A DNA stretch of 64,000 bases from NCBI RefSeq assembly GCF_000336575.1, contig NZ_AOPO01000005.1, positions 248,001 through 312,000 of the forward strand, given 5' to 3'. The position numbers and the translations under genes were made by a program. The number at the start of each line of letters is the position of its first letter. The stretch's first letter is position 1. The notes beneath the pieces are model-generated. The model was not told where the DNA came from. It did no database searches and saw only the letters and a list, made by a program, of their open reading frames with translations. Shown here in pieces: positions 44,413 through 53,092 of the stretch. The DNA is from Vreelandella titanicae BH1 (GTDB lineage: Bacteria; Pseudomonadota; Gammaproteobacteria; Pseudomonadales; Halomonadaceae).

Positions 44413-45486
44413 TTAAGCGGGAAGGGGGGCAGAAAGGGCGGCGGGCTGTGTGTCTTGAGCCTCTGGCTCACGCACTAAACTTAACGCTTCATCAAATAGG
44501 CGCAATCCTGCGCCTTCTTTATGGGCGTGTTCTGACAAATGACGCCGGAAGCGCCTGCCGCCGGGGCAACCCTGGAATAAACCCAGCAGGTGGCGGGTAA
44601 TATGATTCAGCTTCGCGCCTTCATCCAAGCGCTGCTGAATATACGGCCGGAAAGCGTTCGCAGCATCCAAACGGCTCTCTGCCGGGCCTTGCTCACCAAA
44701 CAACTGTTCATCGACACCAGCGAGCAGCCACGGGTTTTGATACGCCTCACGCCCCACCATCACGCTATCCACATGGGTAAGCTGCGCTTGGCACTCCGCC
44801 AGCGTTTTAATCCCGCCGTTAATGCCAATATGCAATTCAGGGCGGCTCTGCTTTAGACGATGAACACGGGGGTAGTTAAGCGGCGGCACATCGCGGTTCT
44901 GTTTAGGCGACAAACCCTGCAGCCACGCCTTACGGGCGTGAACGGTAAACACCTCGCAGCCTGCGTCAGCAACGATAGCGATAAACCGCTCAAGATCAGC
45001 GTCCTCATCCTGGTCATCAATACCAATACGGCACTTCACCGTGACCGGAATAGACACCGCAGCCTGCATTGCCCGCACTGCCTCTGCCACCTTTTCGGGG
45101 TAGCCCATCAAGCACGCGCCAATCAGGTTGTTCTGCACGCGGTCACTCGGGCAGCCGACGTTCAGGTTCACCTCGTCATAGCCCCAGGCTTCGGCAATCG
45201 CTGCGCACTCAGCCAGCTCACTGGCGTCGCTGCCGCCTAACTGCAGTGCAAGTGGATGCTCCACCTCGTTATAGCCCAAAAAGCGCTCACGGGGCGTCCC
45301 GTGCAAAATCGCACCGGTAGTGACCATCTCGGTATACAGCAGCGCACGCTTGGTTAAGGTGCGTGCTAGCGCTCTGTAATCGCGGGTTGTCCAGTCCATC
45401 ATAGGCGCGACGGAGAAAGTTCTATCCAGCTCCGGGCGGGCAATGCCAGACTTCATGCGGGTTTGCGCGGTTGTGGTATCATTCAT
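44413..45486 (-). CDS. dusA: tRNA-dihydrouridine synthase A
   Basis: FMN flavoenzyme that reduces uridine 20/20a in the D-loop of tRNAs, 357 residues. N-terminus FSVAPMMDWTTRDYRAL, catalytic Cys112 in NLNVGCPSDRVQNNLIGACLM (given in parts), MVGREAYQNPWLL at the end. The 5' end of dusA is a known attachment hotspot for integrative elements, and an integrase remnant lies 100 bases upstream of its start. Confidence 0.95.
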   Translation of the reverse strand: MNDTTTAQTRMKSGIARPELDRTFSVAPMMDWTTRDYRALARTLTKRALLYTEMVTTGAILHGTPRERFLGYNEVEHPLALQLGGSDASELAECAAIAEAWGYDEVNLNVGCPSDRVQNNLIGACLMGYPEKVAEAVRAMQAAVSIPVTVKCRIGIDDQDEDADLERFIAIVADAGCEVFTVHARKAWLQGLSPKQNRDVPPLNYPRVHRLKQSRPELHIGINGGIKTLAECQAQLTHVDSVMVGREAYQNPWLLAGVDEQLFGEQGPAESRLDAANAFRPYIQQRLDEGAKLNHITRHLLGLFQGCPGGRRFRRHLSEHAHKEGAGLRLFDEALSLVREPEAQDTQPAALSAPLPA

Positions 45487-45531
45487 AACTGTTCATATTT
45501 ACAGTGGTTGGGCGGCGTTTTACATGGTTCG

Positions 45532-45572
45532 TTGGTACATATTTGGTACTTGAGCCGCTTTTGATTTGGTAC
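45532..45572. repeat. Three TTGGTAC direct repeats beside dusA
   Basis: TTGGTAC occurs at 45532-45538, 45543-45549 and 45566-45572, between the dusA start and an integrase remnant. They look like arm-type integrase sites or part of an attachment site left in place. Confidence 0.6.
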
Positions 45573-45587
45573 ATCTGAGAGGCAAGT

Positions 45588-45695
45588 ATGGCAACGATTC
45601 GCAAGCGCCGTAAAAAGGACGGCAGTTTCTCATATACTGCCCATTTTAGCATTCCGAGAAAGGACCTTACGCTAAAGCCTGGGTTTAAGCAGTAA
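45588..45695 (+). pseudogene. Truncated tyrosine integrase, N-terminus only
   Basis: Open reading frame of 35 codons with an MATIRKRRKKDGSFSYTAHF start, the style of the arm-binding N-terminal domain of phage/island tyrosine recombinases, then a stop within a few residues of LTLKPGFKQ. The catalytic domain is absent and the frame runs into the 3' end of the convergent tauE gene (overlap 45685-45695). AGAGGCAAGT precedes the ATG. The position next to dusA supports an excised or decayed dusA-specific element. Confidence 0.65.
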
Positions 45696-46491
45696 ACACC
45701 GCATACACCATCTGCAGTGCCAGCCCCATCAGCATAAACGCGAATACTCGTTTGAGAAGTTTGACGGGCAGCCTATGCGCTAATTTTGCTCCGATGGGAG
45801 CCGTTAGGATACTGAAGGGCGCCATGAGCAGTAGCGCGGGCAGGTAAACGTAGCCGAGCGCTGCACTGGGCAGTCCTTGGATAGACCATCCGTTGATTAT
45901 GTAGCCAAGTGCACCAGCAACTGCGATAGGGAGTCCTACGGCTGCTGAGGTGCCTATTGCTCGGGGTAGCATGACGTTACACCAGGTGAGGAAGGGCACT
46001 GTTAGTGAGCCACCGCCAATAGCAACGAGCGCGGAAATGCCACCGATGCCCAACCCCACACCGCTTACGCCGATAGGGCCGGGTAAGCCGCGGCTCGGTT
46101 TGGGCTTGATGTTTGCCAGCATCTGGAGCGACATTAGCACCATAAAGCAGGCGAAAAAGATGGCAAGGCCGCGGGTGGGCAGCAGCGCAGCGATAAAGGT
46201 CGCCAAAAAGGTGCCGATTAATATGCCAGGGGTAATAAAGCGCACGATGTCCCAGCGAACGGCTCCGTGCCGATGGTGGGAAAGCAGGCTAGCGGTAGAG
46301 GCGGGAATGATGGCCGCCATGGCGGTGCCTAAAGCCAAGTGGGCAAGGTGCTCGTGGGGCACGCCTTGGAGTACGAAAAGCGACGTCAGAATTGGCACCA
46401 TAATGCCGCCGCCACCAATCCCCAATAAGCCCGCCATCAAGCCCACAAAACCGCCCAGTGCTATATAGGCCAACCACCAAATGATGTCCAA
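45685..46491 (-). CDS. TauE/SafE-family sulfite/organosulfonate exporter
   Basis: Inner-membrane protein, 268 residues from TTG 46491, with eight hydrophobic segments in two repeats (GLMAGLLGIGGGGIMVPIL and GGISALVAIGGGSLTVPFL). The TTG start is chosen as AGGAG lies 8 bases upstream and the protein then begins in the first membrane helix; the upstream residues to 46566 are unsupported. Substrate could be sulfite, sulfoacetate or others. Confidence 0.82.
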   Translation of the reverse strand: MDIIWWLAYIALGGFVGLMAGLLGIGGGGIMVPILTSLFVLQGVPHEHLAHLALGTAMAAIIPASTASLLSHHRHGAVRWDIVRFITPGILIGTFLATFIAALLPTRGLAIFFACFMVLMSLQMLANIKPKPSRGLPGPIGVSGVGLGIGGISALVAIGGGSLTVPFLTWCNVMLPRAIGTSAAVGLPIAVAGALGYIINGWSIQGLPSAALGYVYLPALLLMAPFSILTAPIGAKLAHRLPVKLLKRVFAFMLMGLALQMVYAVFTA

Positions 46492-46612
46492 AGCCGCTGC
46501 TCCTAAAAGTGTCTTGTTAGCATGATAAGCATATTGTACCTGAAGCGGTGCCTGTCGCGGGGCCAATACAAGTATTCCACTGTGGTGGCGGCTATGCAGT
46601 GGTAAGCTGCTA

Positions 46613-46690
46613 GGAGCCTGTCAGACTGAATGCTGATCTACTGCAAATTCGTGTGCTTTTCGCGACGATCGGTCAAGCCTGACAGGCTCC
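46613..46690. mobile_element. 78-bp MITE-like element with 12-bp terminal inverted repeats
   Basis: Termini GGAGCCTGTCAG (46613-46624) and CTGACAGGCTCC (46679-46690) are exact complements and enclose a 54-bp non-coding middle. No clear target-site duplication. It ends just ahead of the ribosome site of the lipoprotein gene. Size and structure suggest a non-autonomous repeat or REP-like element. Confidence 0.6.
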
Positions 46691-46712
46691 GGGGCAATAT
46701 TTTGGAGTGCAT

Positions 46713-47309
46713 ATGCGCAATGTATTAAGCAGTGTTGGTGTGTTGATGATATCCGTTGCGCTACTGGTAGGCTGTGGCGAAACAGACGAGCCGAGTGAGT
46801 CGGTATCAACTGCAGAACAAACATCAGCCCCTGAGCCCACAGCTGCTGAGATAGACGTGGCTGCGGCAGAAGAGGTGGCGCCTCTTGTCGTCGAGATAAT
46901 GGCGCATGTATCGCTGCGCAGTGATCGGCGTTTAATGGTGGAAGGCGAGAGCAACTTGCCCGATGAAACGCTGGTACAGATTATTGTCGAACGCGAGATC
47001 AGCAGCGTGCGTTGGCGTGAGCGGACGCGTATAGAGAATGGCGTGTTCGCAGCGGGACCATTTGGCCCTGGCAGTGGCTTACCCGATGGTGGCTATATAG
47101 TACAGGTTGAGGTTTCCGAAGGCAGTGTGCAGCCGGAAGCCGTTCAAGCGCGTATTGGCCACGAGGGCCAGCACCTGGCGGGAGAGCTGGTAAATCAATC
47201 CCGCCATGGGCTGGGCCAAGTGGCCACCTACTCACGACGCTTCTTGGTGGGGAGTGAGCCAAGGCAAACGCGTGACCAGGTGGAGGTGCTAGAGAGTCCG
47301 GGGAGGTAG
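46713..47309 (+). CDS. Putative lipoprotein, function unknown
   Basis: 198 residues. Signal peptide with lipobox LLVGC (Cys21 region), an acidic Ser/Glu/Thr linker to about residue 65, then a beta-rich domain with VEGESNLPDETLVQIIVERE, WRERTRIENGVFAAGPFGPG and DGGYIVQVEVSEG. I do not recognise an assigned function. GGAG 6 bases before ATG 46713 decides the start. It follows the 78-bp element closely. Confidence 0.75.
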   Translation: MRNVLSSVGVLMISVALLVGCGETDEPSESVSTAEQTSAPEPTAAEIDVAAAEEVAPLVVEIMAHVSLRSDRRLMVEGESNLPDETLVQIIVEREISSVRWRERTRIENGVFAAGPFGPGSGLPDGGYIVQVEVSEGSVQPEAVQARIGHEGQHLAGELVNQSRHGLGQVATYSRRFLVGSEPRQTRDQVEVLESPGR

Positions 47310-47314
47310 ACGCT

Positions 47315-47839
47315 TTAGGCAGGATGCCAATGGGCTAGCAGTACTGCATGAATCGATGTGTCGCTTGGGGCTTTTGTGAAGTGCTCAATGACGAAACGAT
47401 CGTCGCGTTGCACTACATAGTGGCCCGCTTTGTGAAACACATGGGTCGGCCCGAGTAGCAGAAGATCGCCAGCATTAACGGGTGAAAAATCTGTACCTGG
47501 GCCGGGTGTTGCCATTACGCACGGTGCTTTCCAGTCGATGTTCAGCGGGAGGTGACTGGGCACTTTAATGGTCGTTGCCTGTACCTGTTCCCAGGGGAGG
47601 GGACCAGTATGGGTCAACGTTAATAGCTCGGGGGCGCTATCACCTTCCAATAGAGTTGCCAGGGAGCAGTCGAGTGCATCAGCGAGCGCCACAAGGCGTT
47701 CGTGACCGATCTGTTTGATCGCCCCAGATTCCCAATAAGAAATGGTGACATCTGACACGCCAACTTTGCGTGCGAGAGCAGCTTTGTTGAGCTTGGCCCT
47801 AAGCCGCAGTTGCTTGATACGTGAGCCTAGCGATTCCAT
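47315..47839 (-). CDS. XRE-family transcriptional regulator with LexA-like C-terminal domain
   Basis: 174 residues. HTH of Cro/CI type in the first 60 residues (LGSRIKQLRLRAKLNKAALA, SDVTISYWESGAIKQIG). The C-terminal half (about 85-174) shows GDLLLLGPTHVFHKAGHYVVQR, like the S24/LexA beta-fold but I do not see the Ser-Lys dyad, so self-cleavage is doubtful. It may be a prophage-derived or island regulator. Start at 47839 follows AGGAAGA. Confidence 0.8.
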   Translation of the reverse strand: MESLGSRIKQLRLRAKLNKAALARKVGVSDVTISYWESGAIKQIGHERLVALADALDCSLATLLEGDSAPELLTLTHTGPLPWEQVQATTIKVPSHLPLNIDWKAPCVMATPGPGTDFSPVNAGDLLLLGPTHVFHKAGHYVVQRDDRFVIEHFTKAPSDTSIHAVLLAHWHPA

Positions 47840-48140
47840 TTCGTCTTCCTGATGATGAGCTAACAAGCTCGTTGAATGTCTTCCACTATAAATTTCTCTA
47901 ATATAGATAGTGGAGCTATGAACATACTTTTATTGGTCTATCTCAAGCTTGGGGTATGCACCCAAGATGTTGCTGCAGTGCCATACTAAGCGATTGTGCT
48001 TTAGCGCGCATTAGTGGACAAATAACGTTGAGTTAATTTCTCTGACGCTTTCTTGCGCTAGTCGTTCCCTGCGCGACGCTGTTGGTTGCGCCTAAGGTGC
48101 GTATAATATCGCCATGCATTTTTGCCAATAGGACGTTTTC
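47840..48140. other. Intergenic region between XRE gene and gltX
   Basis: 301 bp without a gene. An 8-bp dyad TCCACTAT/ATAGTGGA spans 47882-47914 ahead of the XRE gene and may be its own operator. On the plus strand TATAAT at 48102-48107 is a likely -10 for gltX with a weak -35. No other structure seen. Confidence 0.55.
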
Positions 48141-49625
48141 ATGACCGTACGTACTCGCATTGCACCTTCTCCCACAGGAGACCCCCACGTTGGCACGGCC
48201 TACATCGCGCTTTTTAACCTATGTTTTGCGCGTCAGCACGGTGGCCAATTCATTCTTCGTATTGAAGACACTGATCGGGTGCGCTCTACTCCTGAGTCGG
48301 AGCAGATGATTCTCGATTCACTGCGCTGGCTGGGTCTTGAGTGGGATGAAGGCCCGGATGTTGGCGGCCCCCACGGCCCTTATCGGCAAAGCGAGCGTGG
48401 CGATATATATGCTCAATACGCCCAGCAGTTGTTGGATGCCGGGCATGCATTTAAGTGTTACCGCACCAGTGAAGAGCTTGATGAACTGCGTGAAACCCGC
48501 AAGGCTGCGGGCTTGCACCTGGCATTGAAGCCTGCTGACTTAGCATTGGAGAGCCAGGAGCAAGCACGCCGTGAACAGGAAGGCTGGCCTTATGTAGTGC
48601 GCATGAATGTGCCTGCCGAAGGCGTTTGTGTGGTCAACGATATGCTGCGCGGTACGATTGAAGTGGAGTGGGCGCAGGTGGACGCGCAAATTCTGCTTAA
48701 ATCAGACGGCATGCCCACTTATCACCTCGCCAATGTGGTCGACGATCATCTAATGGCGATCACCCATGTGCTGCGTGGGGAAGAGTGGATTAACTCCGCA
48801 CCAAAGCACCAACTGCTGTATGAGTATTTTGGTTGGCAAATGCCGCAACTTTGTCACATGCCGTTGCTGCGCAACCCCGATAAATCCAAACTCTCTAAGC
48901 GCAAAAACCCGACCTCCATCAATTATTATCGTCGGATGGGCTTTTTACCCCAGGCCGTTACCAACTACTTGGGGCGGATGGGGTGGTCGATGCCTGATGA
49001 GCGCGAGAAATTCAGTCTACAAGAGATGATGGCGGAGTTTGACGTTCAGCGTGTCTCGTTAGGTGGCCCTGTATTTGATCTGGAGAAACTGACCTGGTTA
49101 AACGGTGTGTATATCCGTGAAGACCTGGATGATGATGCACTGTTGAGCGCACTGCGTGACTGGGCTTTCAATGAAGCTTACGTTAAGCAGATACTGCCGC
49201 AGGTGCGACCACGGGTAGAGACGCTCTCCCAGGTAATGCCGTTGGCAGGGCACTTCTTCTCTGGTCTTCCGGCGCTAACAAAAGCGTCGTTTGATAGCGT
49301 GAAGCTCGAGGAAGAGGAGCTGGTCAAACTGCTTCAATTCCTTGTTTGGCGATTCGAGGGCGTTTCGGCTTGGCATAAAGAGGCGCTGTTGAACGAGGTG
49401 AAAACGCTGGCTGAGCACTTTGACTTGAAAATGAAAGCCTTTCTGGCGCCGGTGTTTATTGCCATTACCGGCAGCGCGTCCAGCACCTCAGTGATGGACG
49501 CCATGGCGATTCTGGGTTCAGACGTTACCCGGGCACGCCTGCGTAGTGCGATAGAGGTATTGGGCGGCGTCTCGAAAAAGCAGGCCAAGCGCTTTGAAAA
49601 AGAATTTCGTGAGATCGCTTCGTGA
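48141..49625 (+). CDS. gltX: Glutamyl-tRNA synthetase
   Basis: Class I aminoacyl-tRNA synthetase, 494 residues, charges tRNA-Glu. Signature HVGT in [17 protein letters not shown] replaces HIGH as in other GltX proteins; KMSKS loop reads KSKLSKRK. C-terminal anticodon-binding domain from about residue 330. A terminator follows (49670) and tRNA-Glu lies 260 bases downstream. Confidence 0.97.
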   Translation: MTVRTRIAPSPTGDPHVGTAYIALFNLCFARQHGGQFILRIEDTDRVRSTPESEQMILDSLRWLGLEWDEGPDVGGPHGPYRQSERGDIYAQYAQQLLDAGHAFKCYRTSEELDELRETRKAAGLHLALKPADLALESQEQARREQEGWPYVVRMNVPAEGVCVVNDMLRGTIEVEWAQVDAQILLKSDGMPTYHLANVVDDHLMAITHVLRGEEWINSAPKHQLLYEYFGWQMPQLCHMPLLRNPDKSKLSKRKNPTSINYYRRMGFLPQAVTNYLGRMGWSMPDEREKFSLQEMMAEFDVQRVSLGGPVFDLEKLTWLNGVYIREDLDDDALLSALRDWAFNEAYVKQILPQVRPRVETLSQVMPLAGHFFSGLPALTKASFDSVKLEEEELVKLLQFLVWRFEGVSAWHKEALLNEVKTLAEHFDLKMKAFLAPVFIAITGSASSTSVMDAMAILGSDVTRARLRSAIEVLGGVSKKQAKRFEKEFREIAS

Positions 49626-49669
49626 AATAGTTTAGTAAAATCAGCTAACCGCGCATGAGATAGCGCTAG

Positions 49670-49705
49670 CGCCAATTTCTCATCCTTAGGAAATTGGCGT
49701 TTTTT
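49670..49705 (+). terminator. Terminator of gltX
   Basis: Perfect 10-bp stem CGCCAATTTC/GAAATTGGCG (49670-49679, 49690-49699), 10-base loop, six T. Confidence 0.88.
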
Positions 49706-49708
49706 CTG

Positions 49709-49737
49709 TTGACGAAGGCCAGCGGAATCAGTATTAT
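49709..49737 (+). promoter_or_regulatory. Promoter of the tRNA-Ala/tRNA-Glu unit
   Basis: TTGACG, 17-bp spacer, TATTAT; the tRNA begins 23 bases later. Confidence 0.8.
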
Positions 49738-49759
49738 ACGCTCCGTCTTCGCGACATGT

Positions 49760-49835
49760 GGGGCCTTAGCTCAGCTGGGAGAGCGCAACACTGGCAGTGT
49801 TGAGGTCAGCGGTTCGATCCCGCTAGGCTCCACCA
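49760..49835 (+). tRNA. tRNA-Ala (anticodon GGC)
   Basis: 76 nt with encoded CCA. Acceptor stem GGGGCCT/AGGCTCC, D-arm TAGCTCAGCTGGGAGAGC, anticodon stem CAACA/TGTTG around loop CTGGCAG, T-arm with GGTTCGATCCC. It decodes GCC/GCU. Confidence 0.97.
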
Positions 49836-49883
49836 ATTAGTAGTACTTGTTATCAGTACCTTTCGCGAAGCAGCTCGATATAC

Positions 49884-49959
49884 GTCCCATTCGTCTAGTG
49901 GTCTAGGACACCGCCCTTTCACGGCGGTAACAGGGGTTCGAACCCCCTATGGGACGCCA
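49884..49959 (+). tRNA. tRNA-Glu (anticodon TTC)
   Basis: 76 nt with encoded CCA. Acceptor GTCCCAT/ATGGGAC, anticodon stem CCGCC/GGCGG around CTTTCAC, T-arm GGGGTTCGAACCCC. Discriminator base G as in bacterial tRNA-Glu. Confidence 0.97.
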
Positions 49960-49993
49960 CTAATTCAGCATCCCTCCCTAATCGTTTATTTCT

Positions 49994-50026
49994 CTGGCAA
50001 TGAGTCTTCTCATTTGCTGGCTTTTT
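49994..50026 (+). terminator. Terminator of the tRNA unit
   Basis: Stem around AATGAG/CTCATT with loop TCTT, one bulged T and further GC pairs, followed by five T. Confidence 0.6.
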
Positions 50027-50532
50027 GTATTCCCGCTGTTCACAAAAGAGCTACAAATCGACAATTTTTGGACGATTTTGTGCTTGACTTGTCCACTTTT
50101 GCGATTCTGGCTTAAAGGTTGTGCACAACCCCTTGTTGTTGACGCAAAAAATCTTTAACAGAACTTAAGTCTTTAAAAAACAATGACTTACAGGAGGTTA
50201 AAAAATAACCAATTTAAGGCTGGCCCACTGCCCATGGCGATTTCGGGACGTTTTGAAGTGGTTGTGAACAGGGTTATCCACAGATAGTGTGGAAAACCTT
50301 GAGCAGGATCCAGAAGCAAAAAAGTCAAGCGATAATGGAGTCGAATTAGGCGTTTTTGACGTCCTTCAATGTTGCATCCGGCTATCGCAGCGTCCTAGGC
50401 TCAGAAGGGGCAAGGGGTGGTCTCTAAGGGGAGAGCTTGCTCAAGGCATCTGGTAGGTTAGTGAATGGTCGCGAGCGCATGTGGTGGTGCGTTGGTGGTC
50501 TATGAACCAGAGCGTTAATCAGCCCATACGCA

Positions 50533-50556
50533 AAAGGCCACCCGAAGGTGGCCTTT
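50533..50556 (-). terminator. Terminator of gltA
   Basis: Perfect 10-bp stem AAAGGCCACC/GGTGGCCTTT with a four-base loop that reads TTCG on the minus strand, followed there by TTTTG. Confidence 0.75.
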
Positions 50557-50581
50557 GATCGTACTGTCAAGCGGGGATGGT

Positions 50582-51868
50582 TTATTTTTTCGGATAGTCA
50601 CGCTGGTCGTGGCCAATATAGAGCTGGCGCGGACGACCGATTTTGTAGCTTTCGCTGAGCATTTCGTGCCAATGCGAGATCCAGCCAATAGTGCGCGATA
50701 CCGCGAAGATCACGGTGAACATATTGGTGGGGATACCCATGGCTTTCAAAATGATGCCTGAGTAGAAATCAACGTTCGGGTACAGCTTCCGCTCGATGAA
50801 GTACTCGTCTTCTAGGGCAATTTGCTCAAGACGCTTGGCGATTTTAAGCTGAGGGTCGTCGGCCATGCCGAGCTCTGCAAGTACTTCGTCGCAGGTCTCT
50901 TTCATTACCTTGGCGCGCGGGTCAAAGTTGCGATACACGCGGTGACCAAAGCCCATTAGCTTGAACGGGTCGTCCTTATCCTTGGCTTTATCAACAAAGC
51001 GCTGGATGTTCTCTTCGGAGTCTTCACCGATTTCGTCGAGCATAGCCAGCACGGCTTCGTTGGCGCCGCCGTGAGCGGGGCCCCAAAGTGCCGCGATACC
51101 TGCGCTAATACAAGCGAATGGGTTGGCCCCCGTGGAGCCTGCCAAGCGTACAGTCGAGGTAGAGGCGTTCTGCTCGTGATCCGCATGCAGCATGAAGATG
51201 CGATCCATGGCTTTCGCGTATACCGGGTTGATTTTGTACTCTTCGCAAGGGTTGCTGAACATCATGTAGAGGAAGTTCTCTGCATAGGTCAGATCGTTGC
51301 GCGGGTAGTTAAAGGGCTGACCCACATTATACTTATGGGACATTGCCGCCAGGGTAGGCATCTTGGCGATCAGGCGGATCGCGCTGATCACGCGATCTTC
51401 CTCTTGAGTGATGTCCATGTGGTCGTGGTAGAAGGCCGCTAAGCCGCCCACTACACCGCACAAAATAGACATCGGGTGGGCATCGCGGCGGAACCCTTTA
51501 AAGAAGTTGTTGATCTGATCGTGAACCATGGTGTGGTTGCGAATGCGCGATTCAAAATCCGCGTACTGCTCGTCGTTGGGTAACTCACCAAACAGCAGGG
51601 TGTAGCACACTTCTACGAAATTGGACTCTTTGGCCAGTTGATCAATCGGGTAGCCGCGGTGTAGCAGCACGCCCTTGCCGCCATCAATATAAGTGATGGC
51701 AGACTGGCAGGAAGAAGTGGCCATAAAGCCGGGGTCGTAGGTGAACAGGCCTTCAGCGCCTAAACCGCGTACGTCGATGACGTCGGGGCCAAGTGTGCCG
51801 GAATACATGGGTAGCTCGATCGGTTTATCCAGACCGTCTACCGTCAATGTCGCTTTCCTGTCAGCCAT
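50582..51868 (-). CDS. gltA: Citrate synthase (type II, hexameric)
   Basis: 428-residue citrate synthase that condenses acetyl-CoA and oxaloacetate. Catalytic region [15 protein letters not shown] and [15 protein letters not shown] with the active His residues, and [14 protein letters not shown] with the third. Type II enzymes of Gram-negatives are inhibited by NADH. It is transcribed away from sdhCDAB, with promoter at 51944-51971. Confidence 0.97.
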   Translation of the reverse strand: MADRKATLTVDGLDKPIELPMYSGTLGPDVIDVRGLGAEGLFTYDPGFMATSSCQSAITYIDGGKGVLLHRGYPIDQLAKESNFVEVCYTLLFGELPNDEQYADFESRIRNHTMVHDQINNFFKGFRRDAHPMSILCGVVGGLAAFYHDHMDITQEEDRVISAIRLIAKMPTLAAMSHKYNVGQPFNYPRNDLTYAENFLYMMFSNPCEEYKINPVYAKAMDRIFMLHADHEQNASTSTVRLAGSTGANPFACISAGIAALWGPAHGGANEAVLAMLDEIGEDSEENIQRFVDKAKDKDDPFKLMGFGHRVYRNFDPRAKVMKETCDEVLAELGMADDPQLKIAKRLEQIALEDEYFIERKLYPNVDFYSGIILKAMGIPTNMFTVIFAVSRTIGWISHWHEMLSESYKIGRPRQLYIGHDQRDYPKK

Positions 51869-51943
51869 GCTGGCCTCCTTTCGAATTCGGGTTGGGACGT
51901 AAAGTCATTGCTGCGCATACCGCGCCGGCGAAAAGGCTTGCCC

Positions 51944-51971
51944 ACTATAGAAGTGTGCGACATTTTGTCAA
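51944..51971 (-). promoter_or_regulatory. Promoter of gltA
   Basis: On the minus strand TTGACA, 16-bp spacer, TATAGT. Confidence 0.75.
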
Positions 51972-52209
51972 TTAGCCTAAGCGCTAGCTGCAGGTTGTAC
52001 AAATATTGTTGCTTTGAATAGTTTTTGTATACGATGAAAAAGCCTACATTATGGCGAAGCGTCAGAAGATTGACGATAGGCTAACATGATATGTTAACAG
52101 GCTTATCAAATTGCTAATCTACTGTCACTATAACCATGCTGCAGCGCAAAATCGACTCAGGATGCGGACAATTTTCTTGCACCATAGTCGAGTTAGGGCT
52201 GAGTTCGGT

Positions 52210-52238
52210 TTGTAAGCGAGGGCGAAGGTTCTTATAAT
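52210..52238 (+). promoter_or_regulatory. Promoter of the sdh-suc operon
   Basis: TTGTAA, 17-bp spacer, TATAAT; start near 52245, about 113 bases before sdhC. Confidence 0.75.
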
Positions 52239-52357
52239 CCACGGCGCGCGACCGGCAGGTAGGTGGTCGTGCCCGACTTGGCAACGGCCGAGCCCCTTCC
52301 AGCAACCACCGCCCGCTCGGGCCATGCCCGACCTGTCGCAGAGCGGGCCAAGAGAGT

Positions 52358-52747
52358 GTGTACAAAGCCGTGAATAGCAAACGACCCGTAAACCTAGACC
52401 TTACTACGATACATTTCCCACTGCCGGCGCTGACGTCGATCACACACCGCATCACGGGTGTCATCCTGTTCGTTGGCCTGATTTTCGCTTTTTGGGCGCT
52501 GGGCAAGTCCTTGTCATCTCCTGCGGGTTTCGACGCCGTTAGCGATGCACTGGCCAATAATTTTTTGGCTAAGTTGATTGCTTGGGGGTTGTTATCCGCA
52601 CTGGCATTCCACTTTGTAGCAGGTATCAAGCACCTGCTGATGGATGCCGATATTGGGGTAACCCTTGAGGGTGGCGTTAAAAAAGCGCAGATCACCGTCG
52701 TGGTCAGCGCTGTTCTGATTATTCTGGCAGGAGTTTGGGTATGGTAA
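52358..52747 (+). CDS. sdhC: Succinate dehydrogenase cytochrome b556 subunit
   Basis: Membrane anchor with three transmembrane segments, about 125-129 residues. RPVNLDLTTIHFPLPALTSITHRITGVIL is the classic N-terminus, with Ser and His residues of the quinone site in ITSITHR. Heme-ligand His lies in AFHFVAGIKHLLMD. GTG 52358 and GTG 52370 are both possible starts; neither has a good ribosome site. The 3' end overlaps sdhD by 7 bp. Confidence 0.92.
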   Translation: MYKAVNSKRPVNLDLTTIHFPLPALTSITHRITGVILFVGLIFAFWALGKSLSSPAGFDAVSDALANNFLAKLIAWGLLSALAFHFVAGIKHLLMDADIGVTLEGGVKKAQITVVVSAVLIILAGVWVW

Positions 52748-53088
52748 CTAACATTACAAGTTTTGGCCGTAGTGGGCTTTCTGACTGGCTGATGCAGCGC
52801 GTTTCTGCTGTTATTTTGGCCCTCTACACGGTCTTTATCGTTGCCTTTCTGCTGTTTAATCCGAACCTCGATTACTACACGTGGAGCGGTCTGTTCAGCC
52901 AGACGTGGATGCGGATTTTCTCGCTACTGGCGTTCGTCGCCTTAGCCGCACACGCCTGGATTGGTCTGTGGACCGTCACCACCGACTATCTCAAGTCCAC
53001 TCGCCTGCGCGTGGGTGTCCAAGCTGTCATCATCTTGGGCATTTTCGTGTACTTGGTGTGGGGCATTCAAATTCTGTGGGGAGCTTGA
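52741..53088 (+). CDS. sdhD: Succinate dehydrogenase membrane anchor subunit
   Basis: 115 residues, three transmembrane segments. [19 protein letters not shown] carries the conserved quinone-side Arg; heme-ligand His is in [22 protein letters not shown] 52741 has AGGAG 7 bases upstream within sdhC, so the two are coupled. Confidence 0.93.
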   Translation: MVTNITSFGRSGLSDWLMQRVSAVILALYTVFIVAFLLFNPNLDYYTWSGLFSQTWMRIFSLLAFVALAAHAWIGLWTVTTDYLKSTRLRVGVQAVIILGIFVYLVWGIQILWGA

Positions 53089-53092
53089 TTAC

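Larger units (their letters stand above)
49960..50581. other. Non-coding region with DnaA-box-like sequences
   Basis: 622 bp between tRNA-Glu and gltA that holds no credible gene. After a tRNA terminator it has an AT-rich part (about 50130-50215) and DnaA-box-like 9-mers: TTATCCACA 50274-50282 (perfect), TTTTCCACA on the minus strand 50288-50296 (fits the consensus), and weaker TTGTCCACT 50089, TTGTGCACAA 50119, TTGTGAACA 50262, TGTTCACAA 50037. Then a GC-rich tail to the gltA terminator. Confidence 0.6.
51869..52357. other. Divergent gltA/sdhC control region
   Basis: 489 bp without a gene. It holds the gltA promoter (minus) and the sdh promoter (plus, 52210-52238). The sdhC leader from about 52245 is GC-rich with several possible pairings (52253-52260 with 52331-52338; 52262-52267 with 52305-52310; 52286-52292 with 52316-52323). 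Confidence 0.65.

Noticed and set aside
49960..50581. Main chromosomal origin
   Set aside because: DnaA-like boxes are present, but no dnaA/dnaN/rpmH/gyrB neighbours; kept only as a possible secondary DnaA site.
52114..52695. Long minus-strand open frame opposite sdhC
   Set aside because: It overlaps the sdh promoter and the clear sdhC gene, has Arg/Pro/Ser-rich composition, and no ribosome site.
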